Origin: Polynucleobacter sp. es-EL-1
Lineage (GTDB): Bacteria > Pseudomonadota > Gammaproteobacteria > Burkholderiales > Burkholderiaceae
DNA length: 64,000 nt
Reading direction: 5' to 3'
NCBI RefSeq assembly: GCF_018687975.1
Contig: NZ_CP061310.1
Span: 744,001 to 808,000 of the forward strand
Shown: piece by piece, positions 33,077 to 41,611 of the stretch
Layout: every line of letters begins with the position of its first letter
Position numbering within the stretch: position 1 is the first letter of the stretch
Position numbers and translations under genes: made by a program
Notes under the pieces: model-generated
Database searches by the model: none
Told to the model about the DNA's origin: nothing
What the model saw: the letters and a program-made list of their open reading frames with translations, nothing else

Positions 33077-33763
33077 ATGAAAAAATTAGGTACTTTAGTT
33101 GCTGCAATTTCTGTGACTGCGCTGTTGGCAGCTTGTAGCAATACCCCTAAATTGGCTAGTGAGCCAATGCCTAAATCTGGTTTCTTGCCAAACTATTCTG
33201 TGCTGGTGCCAATTTCTACCAGTGCATCGGATACCCGTATTTGGAGATATCGTAAAGCGGGGGTTAATCCTGGCACCTACACTGCCGTCATTTTGGATCC
33301 AATTTATCTAAATCAAAATGCCACTAAAGAAATTACACCCGAAGCGATCAATCAGGCAAAAATTGCTTTGCAAGATTCCATGGTCAGTGCAGTCAATAGT
33401 CGTGGCAATATCAAAATTGTGACTCAGCCTGGACCTGGTGTAGCGCGTATCTCAGTCGGTATTACTGGTGCCGAGAGTTCAACAGATAGCCTACAACCAT
33501 GGAATTTCACTCCAATTGGTCTCGCAATGAATGCAGCAGCTTACGCTGGTGGCGTGAACTCCAAAACTCCAGCCATGGTAGTTGAGAGCAAAATTACCGA
33601 TAGCCAATCCAAAGAGGTGATTGGCGAAGGATTGGTAACAATACAAGGTGAGTCTTTCAGGACGGGCGGGGGATCGGTTGAATCTTTTGTAGCGATGGCT
33701 AAAAAGGTCGTTCGCGTTGCTTTAGAGACCTCTGCAGATCCAAGAGCTACAGCTTCTAGATAA
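33077..33763 (+). CDS. DUF3313-like lipoprotein
   Basis: The 228-residue precursor starts MKKLGTLVAAISVTALLAAC, a lipoprotein signal, and has SGFLPNYSVLVP, RKAGVNPGTYTAVILDPI and a C-terminal ARISVGITGAESS segment that fit the DUF3313 family of outer-membrane-associated lipoproteins. The ATG at 33077 has AAGGGA upstream; the frame is open to 32990. It precedes an EF-hand gene by 7 bp. Function unknown. Confidence 0.78.
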   Translation: MKKLGTLVAAISVTALLAACSNTPKLASEPMPKSGFLPNYSVLVPISTSASDTRIWRYRKAGVNPGTYTAVILDPIYLNQNATKEITPEAINQAKIALQDSMVSAVNSRGNIKIVTQPGPGVARISVGITGAESSTDSLQPWNFTPIGLAMNAAAYAGGVNSKTPAMVVESKITDSQSKEVIGEGLVTIQGESFRTGGGSVESFVAMAKKVVRVALETSADPRATASR

Positions 33764-33770
33764 GCCGTTC

Positions 33771-34031
33771 GTGCGAACAATATTCCAAAGCATTTGTATG
33801 GCAGGGGCTGCAGCAGTCTTGTTGCTGCCGTTCCCTTCTATTGCGGATAGCGCTTCTAAGAATCAAGAAATTGCTGAACGTTTTGCTAAATGCGATACCA
33901 ATAAAGATGGCAAGCTAACGCCAGAAGAGGCAAAAGGCTGCATGCCTCGTATTTACGACCATTTTAGTTATATCGATTCGGATAACAAAGGCTATCTAAC
34001 AGTAGCCCAAATTCAGAAAGCAGCTCGTTAG
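33771..34031 (+). CDS. Exported EF-hand calcium-binding protein
   Basis: The 86-residue protein begins with a GTG and a signal peptide ending around SIADSAS. It has two EF-hand loops, DTNKDGKLTPEE and DSDNKGYLTVAQ, the first complete and the second with Lys in place of a usual Asp/Gly position. It is expected to bind calcium in the periplasm. It lies 7 bp after the DUF3313-like gene, suggesting a common transcript, and ends one base before the convergent ppk2 paralogue. Confidence 0.82.
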   Translation: MRTIFQSICMAGAAAVLLLPFPSIADSASKNQEIAERFAKCDTNKDGKLTPEEAKGCMPRIYDHFSYIDSDNKGYLTVAQIQKAAR

Positions 34032-34032
34032 T

Positions 34033-34806
34033 CTATTTATAGAGCTTTGGCAATTTCTTGGAGTCTGATGGCCAAGTGATTGCCACTGCTGAATCTACTT
34101 TGAGAAGCTTTTTATCTTTCTTGGAGTAGTCCATTCGCGACAACAGATCCCGAATGAGATTGAGATGCGCTAGTTTTTTATCGTTTGCGCTGATCACTGT
34201 CCAGGGTGCATCGGCTGTGTTTGTGTGCATGAGCATCTGATCACGTGATTTTGAGTATGCGTCCCATTTCTTTTGTGCCTGCTGATCAATCGGACTAATT
34301 TTCCATTGCTTCAAGGGATCTTTTTCTCGATCTTTTAATCTTTTAGCTTGCTCTTCTTTAGAGATGTCTAAATAGTATTTAATGATGATGGTGTCAGAGT
34401 GTACTAATAAGGACTCAAAATCATTGACCGTATCCATAAACTGTTTGTACTGTGCATTAGTACAAAAGCCCATGACTCTCTCTACGCCAGCCCGGTTATA
34501 CCAACTGCGATTAAAGAGGGCAGTTTCACCAGCACCCGGTAGTTGTGCAACGTATCTTTGAAAATACCATTCACCCTCTTCGGCTGCCGAAGGCTTGCCC
34601 AGGGCGATCACTCGGGTATCTCTGGGGCTAAGGTTCTCAGTAATACTTTTGATGCTGCCATCTTTTCCGGCTGCATCACGGCCCTCAAAAATGACTAAGA
34701 GGCGTTGACCTTTTTTGATGATCTCGTGCTGCAACTTAACAAGTTCAATTTGTAAAAGGCGGAGATCTGCCTCGTAAGTATCTTCGGGGATGATGGATTT
34801 ACTCAC
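34033..34806 (-). CDS. Second polyphosphate kinase 2 (PPK2 paralogue)
   Basis: This 257-residue PPK2 has Walker A GRDAAGKDGSIK, and at the Walker B position FNRSWYNRAGVERVMG, with Asn where the other copy in this window has Asp (FDRSW). It lacks the acidic N-terminal extension of the first paralogue and ends in a Lys-rich tail. It is transcribed after an AlgP/H1-like gene 26 bp upstream. Like the other, it should move phosphate between polyphosphate and nucleotides; class I is likely. No convincing Pho box is seen. Confidence 0.92.
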   Translation of the reverse strand: MSKSIIPEDTYEADLRLLQIELVKLQHEIIKKGQRLLVIFEGRDAAGKDGSIKSITENLSPRDTRVIALGKPSAAEEGEWYFQRYVAQLPGAGETALFNRSWYNRAGVERVMGFCTNAQYKQFMDTVNDFESLLVHSDTIIIKYYLDISKEEQAKRLKDREKDPLKQWKISPIDQQAQKKWDAYSKSRDQMLMHTNTADAPWTVISANDKKLAHLNLIRDLLSRMDYSKKDKKLLKVDSAVAITWPSDSKKLPKLYK

Positions 34807-34832
34807 GGGCAGCTTCCATAAAAGTGAATGTC

Positions 34833-35135
34833 TTAAGCAGCAGGTGCAGGGCTTACTGATTTAGCAGGAGCCTTCTTAGCTACCGCTTTTTTAGCTGGTG
34901 CTTTTCTTGCAGGAGCCTTCTTAGCTACAGCCTTTTTCGCAGGAGCTTTCTTAGCCGCTACTTTTTTCACAGCCGTTTTCTTAGCTGGAGACTTCTTTGC
35001 AGTAACTTTTTTAGCGGGAGTTTTTTTCTCCAGCTTGTCTAAGGCCTTAGCGAGTTTATCGATCAGCTTTTCTCTCTCGGCTTCCAACTTGTCTAATTTT
35101 TTTAACATTTGCTTCACTAATTTTTTTTGACTCAT
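34833..35135 (-). CDS. Lys/Ala/Pro-rich histone-H1/AlgP-like protein
   Basis: The 100-residue protein starts MSQKKLVKQMLKKLDKLEAE, with a coiled-coil-like helix to about residue 35, then a tail of repeated KK(A/T)PAKK-type units (AKKAPAKKAVAKKAPARKAP). Such tails occur in AlgP, PhaF and bacterial H1-like nucleoid proteins, where they bind DNA. The ATG at 35135 with GGAATT-type upstream sequence is chosen over the longer open frame. It lies 26 bp upstream of a PPK2 gene on the same strand. A link to polyphosphate, which binds basic tails, is plausible but not shown. Confidence 0.75.
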   Translation of the reverse strand: MSQKKLVKQMLKKLDKLEAEREKLIDKLAKALDKLEKKTPAKKVTAKKSPAKKTAVKKVAAKKAPAKKAVAKKAPARKAPAKKAVAKKAPAKSVSPAPAA

Positions 35136-35295
35136 GATGAATTCCTTTATAGAAGGTAAGAAAGATTGTGATTTTTTCAAATCGCCACACATTAATCTTT
35201 GATGCTACGTTTTATTGCATCTTGTTTCAAGCGATTATGACAGTTATTGCTCATTATTTGTTGGGCTTTGACTTTTGATGCTACATTGAGTTGAC

Positions 35296-36489
35296 ATGTT
35301 TAAAACCTTGTTTTCATTACCTCGAACAGTTTGGCTCATTGGCCTCATTAGTTTTGTGAATGATGCCGCTAGTGAAATGTTGTATCCACTGATGCCGCTT
35401 TATCTGGTTACGGTATTGATGGCTGGACCTAAGGCTTTGGGATTAATCGAGGGTATTGCTGAAGCGAGCTCTAGTATCTTTAAGCTGGTTTCTGGAGTAA
35501 TTGTTGATCGTACTAAAAAAACCAAGCCTTGGATTGTGATTGGATATTTGCTGGCGGGAATTGGTAGGCCATTGATCGCCTTTGCAAGCTCTTGGTTTTG
35601 GGTCCTCTGTATTCGTTTCACTGATCGCTTGGGTAAGGGCTTGAGAACTTCACCCCGCGATGCTTTATTAGCCGAAAGCGTGCCCCCCAATCAAAGAGGT
35701 ATTACTTTTGGTCTGCATCGATCTATGGATAATGCAGGTGCGGTATTGGGCCCACTGATTGCTGCTTTTTTACTTTCTTGGAATGTTCCGCTAAAAGATA
35801 TTTTTTTATGGGCCATCGTGCCGGCGTTTGTGACTGTTAGTTTGTCACTGTGCCTCAGAGAGCCCAGCGCTGAGAAGCGGATAGTGGTGCCTGCATTTTC
35901 TTGGTCAATGCAAGGATTGCCTCCAGAATTTAGACGCTACATTTTGGCTGCAGGTATTTTTGCCTTAGCAAATTCATCGGATATGTTTTTACTTCTAAGG
36001 GCTCGAGAACTGGGTGTGCCACAAGAGCAGATTCCATTGCTTTGGGCGGCAATCTCCTTGATCACCACTCTATTTGGAACACCGCTCTCAGCGCTCTCGG
36101 ATCGCTTTAAGCGTCAGCATTTCATTCTGATTGCTTGGCTCGCATTTACTTTCTTTTACGTTGCGATGAGTTTCTCTGGCTTGTCGATTACGATGCTTTT
36201 TGGACTCTTTGCTATTTACGGTTTGTTTAAGGCCGCGACTGAAGGGGTGGAGAAGGCATTGGTGGCAGATTTAGCAAGCAAGGGGATGGCGGGGACTGCC
36301 TTCGGATGGTTTAACTTGGTATCGGGTTTCATGCTCTTGCCAGCATCCCTGATTTTTGGCTGGCTATATGAATCCGTTAGCCCGCAATCTGCCTTTTTAT
36401 TCTCTGGCTCATGCGCGGCTTTGGCAGTCTTTCTATTGGCTTTTTGGGTTTTTAGTGGCCCGGAAACACAAAACCCCAGACAGCAATGA
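35296..36489 (+). CDS. MFS transporter
   Basis: The 397-residue protein has twelve predicted membrane segments. The start FVNDAASEMLYPLMPLYL and the loop DRLGKGLRTSPRDALLAES match a family of MFS exporters related to drug/metal (NreB-like) transporters. The second half has WAAISLITTLFGTPLSALSDRFKR, the usual loop. Substrate cannot be told. Its last codons overlap a hairpin that may terminate the opposite strand. Confidence 0.85.
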   Translation: MFKTLFSLPRTVWLIGLISFVNDAASEMLYPLMPLYLVTVLMAGPKALGLIEGIAEASSSIFKLVSGVIVDRTKKTKPWIVIGYLLAGIGRPLIAFASSWFWVLCIRFTDRLGKGLRTSPRDALLAESVPPNQRGITFGLHRSMDNAGAVLGPLIAAFLLSWNVPLKDIFLWAIVPAFVTVSLSLCLREPSAEKRIVVPAFSWSMQGLPPEFRRYILAAGIFALANSSDMFLLLRARELGVPQEQIPLLWAAISLITTLFGTPLSALSDRFKRQHFILIAWLAFTFFYVAMSFSGLSITMLFGLFAIYGLFKAATEGVEKALVADLASKGMAGTAFGWFNLVSGFMLLPASLIFGWLYESVSPQSAFLFSGSCAALAVFLLAFWVFSGPETQNPRQQ

Positions 36490-36496
36490 TCTGGGG
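36465..36496 (-). terminator. Rho-independent terminator of the 36523 gene, inside the MFS 3' end
   Basis: On the reverse strand CCCCAGA (36496-36490) pairs with TCTGGGG (36480-36474) around a 9-nt loop, followed by TTTTGTGTTT. It lies 27 bp after the stop of the small protein gene and overlaps the last codons of the MFS transporter. Confidence 0.65.
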
Positions 36497-36522
36497 TGAA
36501 TGGGTAGGATTGGGATCCGGAC

Positions 36523-36711
36523 TTATTCTGGATGGAAGTTATTGCTAGCCATGAAGCTGATGGTGCGTTCAAAACCCAAGATTCGGATATAGCGCCACGC
36601 GATATCGCGGTATTTGCTATCGAGATAGCCGACAGCTACTTCAGGGTCTGCCTTCTTGGAAAGATCAATTTGTTGAACTGCACGGGCCCAGCGTTTTAGT
36701 CTTGTTGACAT
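36523..36711 (-). CDS. Small conserved basic protein, unknown function
   Basis: The 62-residue protein starts MSTRLKRWARAVQQIDLSKK and ends TISFMASNNFHPE. GGAGG lies 8 nt before the ATG at 36711, a strong ribosome-binding site that decides this start over the longer frame. No signal peptide or membrane segment is evident; positively charged N-terminus, aromatic middle (YRDIAWRYIRIL). I do not recognise a family. The strong start site and a following terminator suggest a real, single-gene transcript. Confidence 0.65.
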   Translation of the reverse strand: MSTRLKRWARAVQQIDLSKKADPEVAVGYLDSKYRDIAWRYIRILGFERTISFMASNNFHPE

Positions 36712-36836
36712 TTTTGTCACCTCCATGGGCATACAACGCCTAGAAAACAGGCTGAGATGACAGGAAATACACAATTTTTTAAATAAATTGCCTGAATTTG
36801 GCCAAAATGGGGATTTTTCCCCGCCCAAGATTCAAT

Positions 36837-37238
36837 TTAAGATGTTTTTTCCTGTGCAGAACGCTCTTTTGCCAACTTTTTGGCTCTAGCCTTGATGGGT
36901 TTAAGGTACATCAGTAGACAAACAAATCCAATGGTTCCGATGCTAGTTTCAAGGACGGCCATCCAAAAATTGGCCCCGGTTTCCAAAATCCGTACGAGCC
37001 CTTCCGTAACGTAGAGCAAAACCAACATGGAGGCCCATTGCATGGTGTAAACATTGCCACGCCAAAGACCGGGTATTGCAAATAAGAGTGGTATTGCCTT
37101 CAAAATGAGCCATGAGCCGCCAGGTCGCAAAGGTGAGATAAACCATTCCCAGGCAATACAAAGAATAAACAGGTCCACAAAGGCAGCTGTTGCGATGAGT
37201 TGATAGGGGTCTTTATTGCGCCAGCCTGTAAACATCAT
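36837..37238 (-). CDS. DUF2069 inner-membrane protein
   Basis: The 133-residue protein has about four membrane helices and the pattern SPLRPGGSWLILKAIPLLFAIPG with YTMQWASMLVLLYVTEG, typical of DUF2069, a family of small membrane proteins often next to wrbA. It lies 2 bp after wrbA on the same strand. Two adjacent ATGs (MMFTGW) are possible starts. The C-terminus is a charged, cytoplasmic Lys-rich tail. Function unknown. Confidence 0.85.
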   Translation of the reverse strand: MMFTGWRNKDPYQLIATAAFVDLFILCIAWEWFISPLRPGGSWLILKAIPLLFAIPGLWRGNVYTMQWASMLVLLYVTEGLVRILETGANFWMAVLETSIGTIGFVCLLMYLKPIKARAKKLAKERSAQEKTS

Positions 37239-37240
37239 AT

Positions 37241-37843
37241 TTATCCCTGAATGAGTTTAAGAGCCGTTTGTGCCAAGCGTTTGCCTTGAGCCTTGGCTAA
37301 GCGTTGCTCTTCAGCGCTAATCGGCGCTCGACCATCAGCATGCGCCAGGTGGGTCAGACCATAAGGGCTGCCGCCAGTAGTGGTGCTCATGAGATCCGCT
37401 TCGCTATAAGGGATGCCCATGATGATCATGCCGTGATGCAATAGCGGAATCATCATTGTTAAAAGGGTGCTTTCTTGGCCGCCATGGAGGCTACCCGTGC
37501 TGGTAAATACACAGGCTGGTTTACCGATTAAGGCACCATTAAGCCACTCAGAAGAGCTGCCATCCCAAAAATATTTCATGGGCGCAGCCATATTGCCAAA
37601 ACGGGTGGGAGATCCTAAAGCCAAGCCGATACATTCTTTTAAGTCGGCGTATTCCACATAAGGCGCACCATCTTTCGGTACGGCGGGTTCGGTAGCTTCG
37701 CAAACCGTCGATATTGCGGGCACAGTTCGTAATCTGGCGTTGGCGCCAGGGACGCTCTCAATACCCTCAGCAATAAGACGAGCCAAGTCTCGGGTAGCAC
37801 CGTAACGTGAGTAGTACAAAACTAGGATATCGGCTTGGCTCAT
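37241..37843 (-). CDS. wrbA: NAD(P)H:quinone oxidoreductase WrbA
   Basis: WrbA is an FMN-containing flavodoxin-like quinone reductase. The 200-residue protein starts MSQADILVLYYSRYGATRDLA, the FMN phosphate-binding loop, then AIALGSPTRFGNMAAPMKYF (here LALGSPTRFGNM), FTSTGSLHGGQESTLL and PYGLTHLAHADGRAP, all diagnostic. The start at 37843 fits the family; upstream frame to 37897 is not typical. The divergent yihY gene starts 18 bp away, so the promoters overlap. Confidence 0.94.
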   Translation of the reverse strand: MSQADILVLYYSRYGATRDLARLIAEGIESVPGANARLRTVPAISTVCEATEPAVPKDGAPYVEYADLKECIGLALGSPTRFGNMAAPMKYFWDGSSSEWLNGALIGKPACVFTSTGSLHGGQESTLLTMMIPLLHHGMIIMGIPYSEADLMSTTTGGSPYGLTHLAHADGRAPISAEEQRLAKAQGKRLAQTALKLIQG

Positions 37844-37861
37844 ATTCTTCTCTAATCTTTT

Positions 37862-38722
37862 ATGATGTGGACAATGCAACTGATACGCAATCCTCAATTA
37901 TGGCGCGCTCTGGCAAAAGAGATCTGGGAGCGTAATCGTGGCCTCAATCTCAAGCAGGTAGCCGCTAGTCTGGCATTTACTACCACCTTGGCTTTAGTCC
38001 CCATGTTGACGGTAGCCTCTATTTTGATTGGTTATCTGCCCAGCGTAATCCGCATAAAAGATGCCTTTCAGACCTGGTTACTTGATACCTATATGCCCGG
38101 GGGTATTAATCAGCAGGTTTTTAATTACCTCAATCAATTCTCATCACAGGCCAAGGGGCTAACCTTGATCGGTTTGCTGGGCTTAGTTATTACGACCATC
38201 ATGACGCTTGCTGTGATTGAAAGTGCTTTTAACCAGATTTTTCAGCTCACCCAAAAGCGCCCAATATTGAAAAAAGTTGCTATTTACTCAGCTGCCACCA
38301 TTTTGGGACCAATTTTGCTGGGTATTGGCACCTACTTAAGTGGCCGTCTTTTGGGGGCTGCAGAGGGGTGGACCGAGTCATTGGGCTTTGGTTTGGGATT
38401 GGTTGCCACTATTGCCCCAATATTGTTAGCCTTTGCGGTTTTTACAGTAGCTTACAAATACCTGCCTTACGCCAAAATTCAGTGGAGTGATGCCTTTACT
38501 GGGGCATTCTTTGCTGCTTTAACCTTTGAGTTAATGAAATTTGGCTTTGGCTTATTTTTAACCAATGTCGCTTTTTACAAAACGGTATATGGTGCCTTTG
38601 CAATCTTTCCTCTGGCGCTGACCTGGATCTACCTCACTTGGTGGATAACCCTCGCTGGAGCCGTTCTAGTGGCGAACCTGCCCAATATCCGCAGTGGGGT
38701 CATTAGGGTTATTCGTTACTAA
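37862..38722 (+). CDS. YihY/BrkB family membrane protein
   Basis: The 286-residue protein has six membrane segments and the family features VAASLAFTTTLALVPMLTV near residue 35 and a late AIFPLALTWIYLTWWITLAGA. It was once called RNase BN, which is now considered wrong. The start may be at 37862, 37865 or 37874; the family is compatible with all. It is an envelope protein of unknown exact role, divergent from wrbA. Confidence 0.85.
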   Translation: MMWTMQLIRNPQLWRALAKEIWERNRGLNLKQVAASLAFTTTLALVPMLTVASILIGYLPSVIRIKDAFQTWLLDTYMPGGINQQVFNYLNQFSSQAKGLTLIGLLGLVITTIMTLAVIESAFNQIFQLTQKRPILKKVAIYSAATILGPILLGIGTYLSGRLLGAAEGWTESLGFGLGLVATIAPILLAFAVFTVAYKYLPYAKIQWSDAFTGAFFAALTFELMKFGFGLFLTNVAFYKTVYGAFAIFPLALTWIYLTWWITLAGAVLVANLPNIRSGVIRVIRY

Positions 38723-38800
38723 TAGAGCGTATTTCTTCCTTGATTCCATAGGGTCTTGAGAATATATTGTGTTGGTAGTTAACCCATTGCTGGAGATGAA

Positions 38801-39256
38801 ATGAAAGTTTGCGACATACTCAGAGTCAAAGGCAGTACGCTCTATACGGTATCACCAGATACTGCGTTGCAAACCGCCGTCCTGGTGATGAGCGAGCATG
38901 ATATTGGCTCTCTAGTTGTCATGGAGTATGACAAGCTGGTGGGAATGTTGACCTTCCGCGAGGTGATTGCTGCATTGGCCAAGCACCACGGTACGCTCGA
39001 CGATTTAAAAGTGCAATCCGTCATGAATGCCAAGCCCCTGACATGCAGCATGGAAACTGAGATCGATGAGGTTCGTCGCATGATGTTAGTTGACCATGCG
39101 CGCTACTTGCCGGTGATGGACCAAAAAGTGTTGATGGGTGTGATTTCCTTTTACGATGTTGCCAAATCTGTCGTTGAGGCTCAAGATTTTGAAAACTCAA
39201 TGCTCAAGGCCTACATTCGTGATTGGCCAGAAGAGTCCGAAAAAGCTGCACCATAG
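38801..39256 (+). CDS. CBS-domain protein
   Basis: The 151-residue protein consists of two CBS motifs: TVSPDTALQTAVLVMSEHDIGSLVV with GMLTFREVIAA, and KPLTCSMETEIDEVRRMMLVDHARYLPVM with GVISFYDVAKS. CBS pairs bind adenine nucleotides and regulate partner proteins, but this one stands alone. The ATG at 38801 follows GGAGATGAA. Partner and ligand are unknown; it is probably a single-gene transcript in front of aroC. Confidence 0.88.
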   Translation: MKVCDILRVKGSTLYTVSPDTALQTAVLVMSEHDIGSLVVMEYDKLVGMLTFREVIAALAKHHGTLDDLKVQSVMNAKPLTCSMETEIDEVRRMMLVDHARYLPVMDQKVLMGVISFYDVAKSVVEAQDFENSMLKAYIRDWPEESEKAAP

Positions 39257-39307
39257 ACCAAAATCGCTATCTAGCGCTCCCACACTGACAGATGACATAA
39301 TGTCGGT

Positions 39308-40423
39308 ATGTCAGGAAATACTCTAGGCCTTCTCTTTACGGTCACCACTTTTGGTGAATCCCATGGTCCCGCGATTGGCGCTGTTGTTGATGGCTGCCCT
39401 CCAGGAATGTCTCTCTGTGAAGCGGATTTGCAGCTTGATTTAGATCGTCGCAAGCCAGGAACTTCTCGTCACGTTACTCAACGACAGGAAGCCGATCGGG
39501 TGGAGATTCTGTCAGGTGTTTACGAAGGCAAAACCACTGGCGCTCCCATTGGGCTGTTGATTCGCAATACGGATCAGCGCAGTCAAGACTACGGCAATAT
39601 TTTGCAAACATTCAGGCCTGGTCATGCGGACTATGCCTACCATTACAAATATGGCTTGCGTGATCCCCGCGGTGGTGGTCGTTCTTCAGCGAGGCTAACT
39701 GCCCCCGTTGTTGCGGCTGCAGCGATTGCAAAGAAGTGGTTGCATGAAAAATATGGCACCCAGTTTTATGGTTACATGAGTCAGCTAGGTGAAATCAAGA
39801 TTCCATTTCAGGATGCTTCGCTGATTGAAACCAATCCCTTTTTTGCGGCAAACACAGAAATCGTGCCAGAACTAGAAGCCTACATGGATGCTCTGCGCAA
39901 AGCAGGGGATTCATGCGGTGCCAAGATTGAGGTGCGTGCCCGTAATGTTCCTATTGGCTTGGGCGAGCCTCTTTTTGATAAATTGGATGCTGATATCGCG
40001 CATGCGATGATGGGTATCAATGCAGTGAAGGGTGTTGAGATTGGTGCAGGCTTTCAGTCAGTTGCACAGCGCGGTAGCGAGCACGGCGATGAGCTTTTCC
40101 CTGATGGCTTTGCTAGCAACAATGCTGGCGGCACCTTAGGTGGAATTAGTACGGGCCAAGACTTGCGGGTCTCGATTGCGATCAAGCCAACTTCGAGTAT
40201 CTTAAGCCCCAAGCAGTCTGTTGACTTAGACGGCAAGCCGATTGCCGTTCAAACAAAAGGTCGTCACGATCCTTGTGTTGGTATTCGTGCAACCCCGATT
40301 GCTGAAGCGATGCTCGCTTTGGTTGTGATGGATCATGTGTTACGCCATCGCGCTCAGTGTGGTGATGTCCAGCATGCAGTTCCCCCCATTCCTGCAGCGC
40401 GTCCTGGCTCTGCTTCAGACTAA
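39308..40423 (+). CDS. aroC: Chorismate synthase AroC
   Basis: AroC makes chorismate from 5-enolpyruvylshikimate-3-phosphate with reduced FMN, the last shared step of aromatic amino-acid synthesis. The 371-residue enzyme starts MSGNTLGLLFTVTTFGESHGPAIG, which contains the first signature, with RPGHADYAYHYKYG, RSSARLTA and GRHDPCVGIRA near the end. Length is normal and the active-site residues are intact. No obvious ribosome-binding site precedes the ATG. Confidence 0.97.
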   Translation: MSGNTLGLLFTVTTFGESHGPAIGAVVDGCPPGMSLCEADLQLDLDRRKPGTSRHVTQRQEADRVEILSGVYEGKTTGAPIGLLIRNTDQRSQDYGNILQTFRPGHADYAYHYKYGLRDPRGGGRSSARLTAPVVAAAAIAKKWLHEKYGTQFYGYMSQLGEIKIPFQDASLIETNPFFAANTEIVPELEAYMDALRKAGDSCGAKIEVRARNVPIGLGEPLFDKLDADIAHAMMGINAVKGVEIGAGFQSVAQRGSEHGDELFPDGFASNNAGGTLGGISTGQDLRVSIAIKPTSSILSPKQSVDLDGKPIAVQTKGRHDPCVGIRATPIAEAMLALVVMDHVLRHRAQCGDVQHAVPPIPAARPGSASD

Positions 40424-40452
40424 TTTGCAGACGTAATTTTTAGAAAAAGAAA

Positions 40453-41607
40453 ATGACACCATCAGTGCGTTGGGCCTTCGGGTCCTTTTTCTTTTTATAT
40501 TTTGCTTACGTTGGTTTAGTTTCCCCATTCGCCAGTTTATTTTTTCTAGATCGGGGATTTAGCGTCATCGAGATTGCTGTCTTGATGTCCATGCTGCAAA
40601 TTACTCGCATCGTTGGTCCTTTTTCCTGGGGATGGTTATCAGACTACCTTTCTAATCGCATTGGCATCATTCGTTTTTGCGCCTGTTTAGCTGCTTTGGT
40701 TTTTCTCTGTATCTTTTTTCTCAAAAGCTATATGGCGTTCTTTGTATGGATGTTTGTACTTCATACCATCTTAAGTAGCCTGATGCCTTTGGGCGAGTCT
40801 GCTACTGTGCATGCACTCTTTAAAGACAATTCTTTTGATAAACGTTATGGACGCCTACGTTTATGGGGATCAATTGGTTTTATCGCCATGGTTCTTTTTG
40901 CAGGTGAGTTGTTTCAGAGTAAAGGTATCGAGCTCTATCCTATAGTGGGCTCTATTGTGTTGATTTTCCTGGCAGTGGTTACCTTTAAATTACATGAGCC
41001 CAAGATGGAGCGCCGCAAGATGGTGAAGGGCGAGTTGCTCGTTGTCTTATTTAATCCGGATGTGCGCTGGTTTTTAATCTCTGGATTTTTTATGATCTTT
41101 GCGCATGCCGCCTTATATGTTTTTTATTCTCTATATTTGGCGGACTTGGGCTACAACAAATTTCAAATTGGCTTGTTTTGGGCTTTAGGTGTTTTTGCTG
41201 AAGTAATCTTTTTCTACTTTCAAAGTAAAGTGCTCAGCCGTTTAGACCCTGAAGTGGTTCTACAAATGGCTTTTGGAATTGGCGTGATTCGTTTTGCATT
41301 GATTGCTTTTTTCCCGTTGACATGGGTTCTGATTTTGGCTCAGATCATGCATGCTGGCACGTTTGCCGCACATCACAGTGCAGCTACTAAGCTATTGCAA
41401 CGTTGGTTTACCGGTCCACTTCAGGCGCGTGGTCAAGCCTTGATGGCGACAGTCTCGTATGGCTTAGGAGGCACTCTTGGCGGTATTGTTGCTGGATGGT
41501 TATGGGACGCAACACTGCCGCGCAATGTTTTTGTAATGTCCGCTTTGGCCTGTGGCTTGGCAGGTATGGCCATTGGAAAATTACGCCCCCGTCATCAATC
41601 CATCTGA
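40453..41607 (+). CDS. MFS transporter, HcaT/PPP-like (MFS_1_like)
   Basis: The 384-residue protein starts RWAFGSFFFLYFAYVGLVSPFASLFF after the first residues, typical of the 3-phenylpropionate/nucleoside-type MFS_1_like subfamily. It has twelve helices, with RYGRLRLWGSIGFIAMV at the usual motif position. The substrate is not predictable. It lies 30 bp after aroC, perhaps on the same transcript, and stops 4 bp before the convergent ETF-QO gene. Confidence 0.85.
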   Translation: MTPSVRWAFGSFFFLYFAYVGLVSPFASLFFLDRGFSVIEIAVLMSMLQITRIVGPFSWGWLSDYLSNRIGIIRFCACLAALVFLCIFFLKSYMAFFVWMFVLHTILSSLMPLGESATVHALFKDNSFDKRYGRLRLWGSIGFIAMVLFAGELFQSKGIELYPIVGSIVLIFLAVVTFKLHEPKMERRKMVKGELLVVLFNPDVRWFLISGFFMIFAHAALYVFYSLYLADLGYNKFQIGLFWALGVFAEVIFFYFQSKVLSRLDPEVVLQMAFGIGVIRFALIAFFPLTWVLILAQIMHAGTFAAHHSAATKLLQRWFTGPLQARGQALMATVSYGLGGTLGGIVAGWLWDATLPRNVFVMSALACGLAGMAIGKLRPRHQSI

Positions 41608-41611
41608 TTGC

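Noticed and set aside
35233..35250. Reverse-strand TGTCATA (35242-35236) as a Pho box for the H1-like/PPK2 pair
   Set aside because: Only one good half-site; positions 11 bp to either side match two or three of seven bases.
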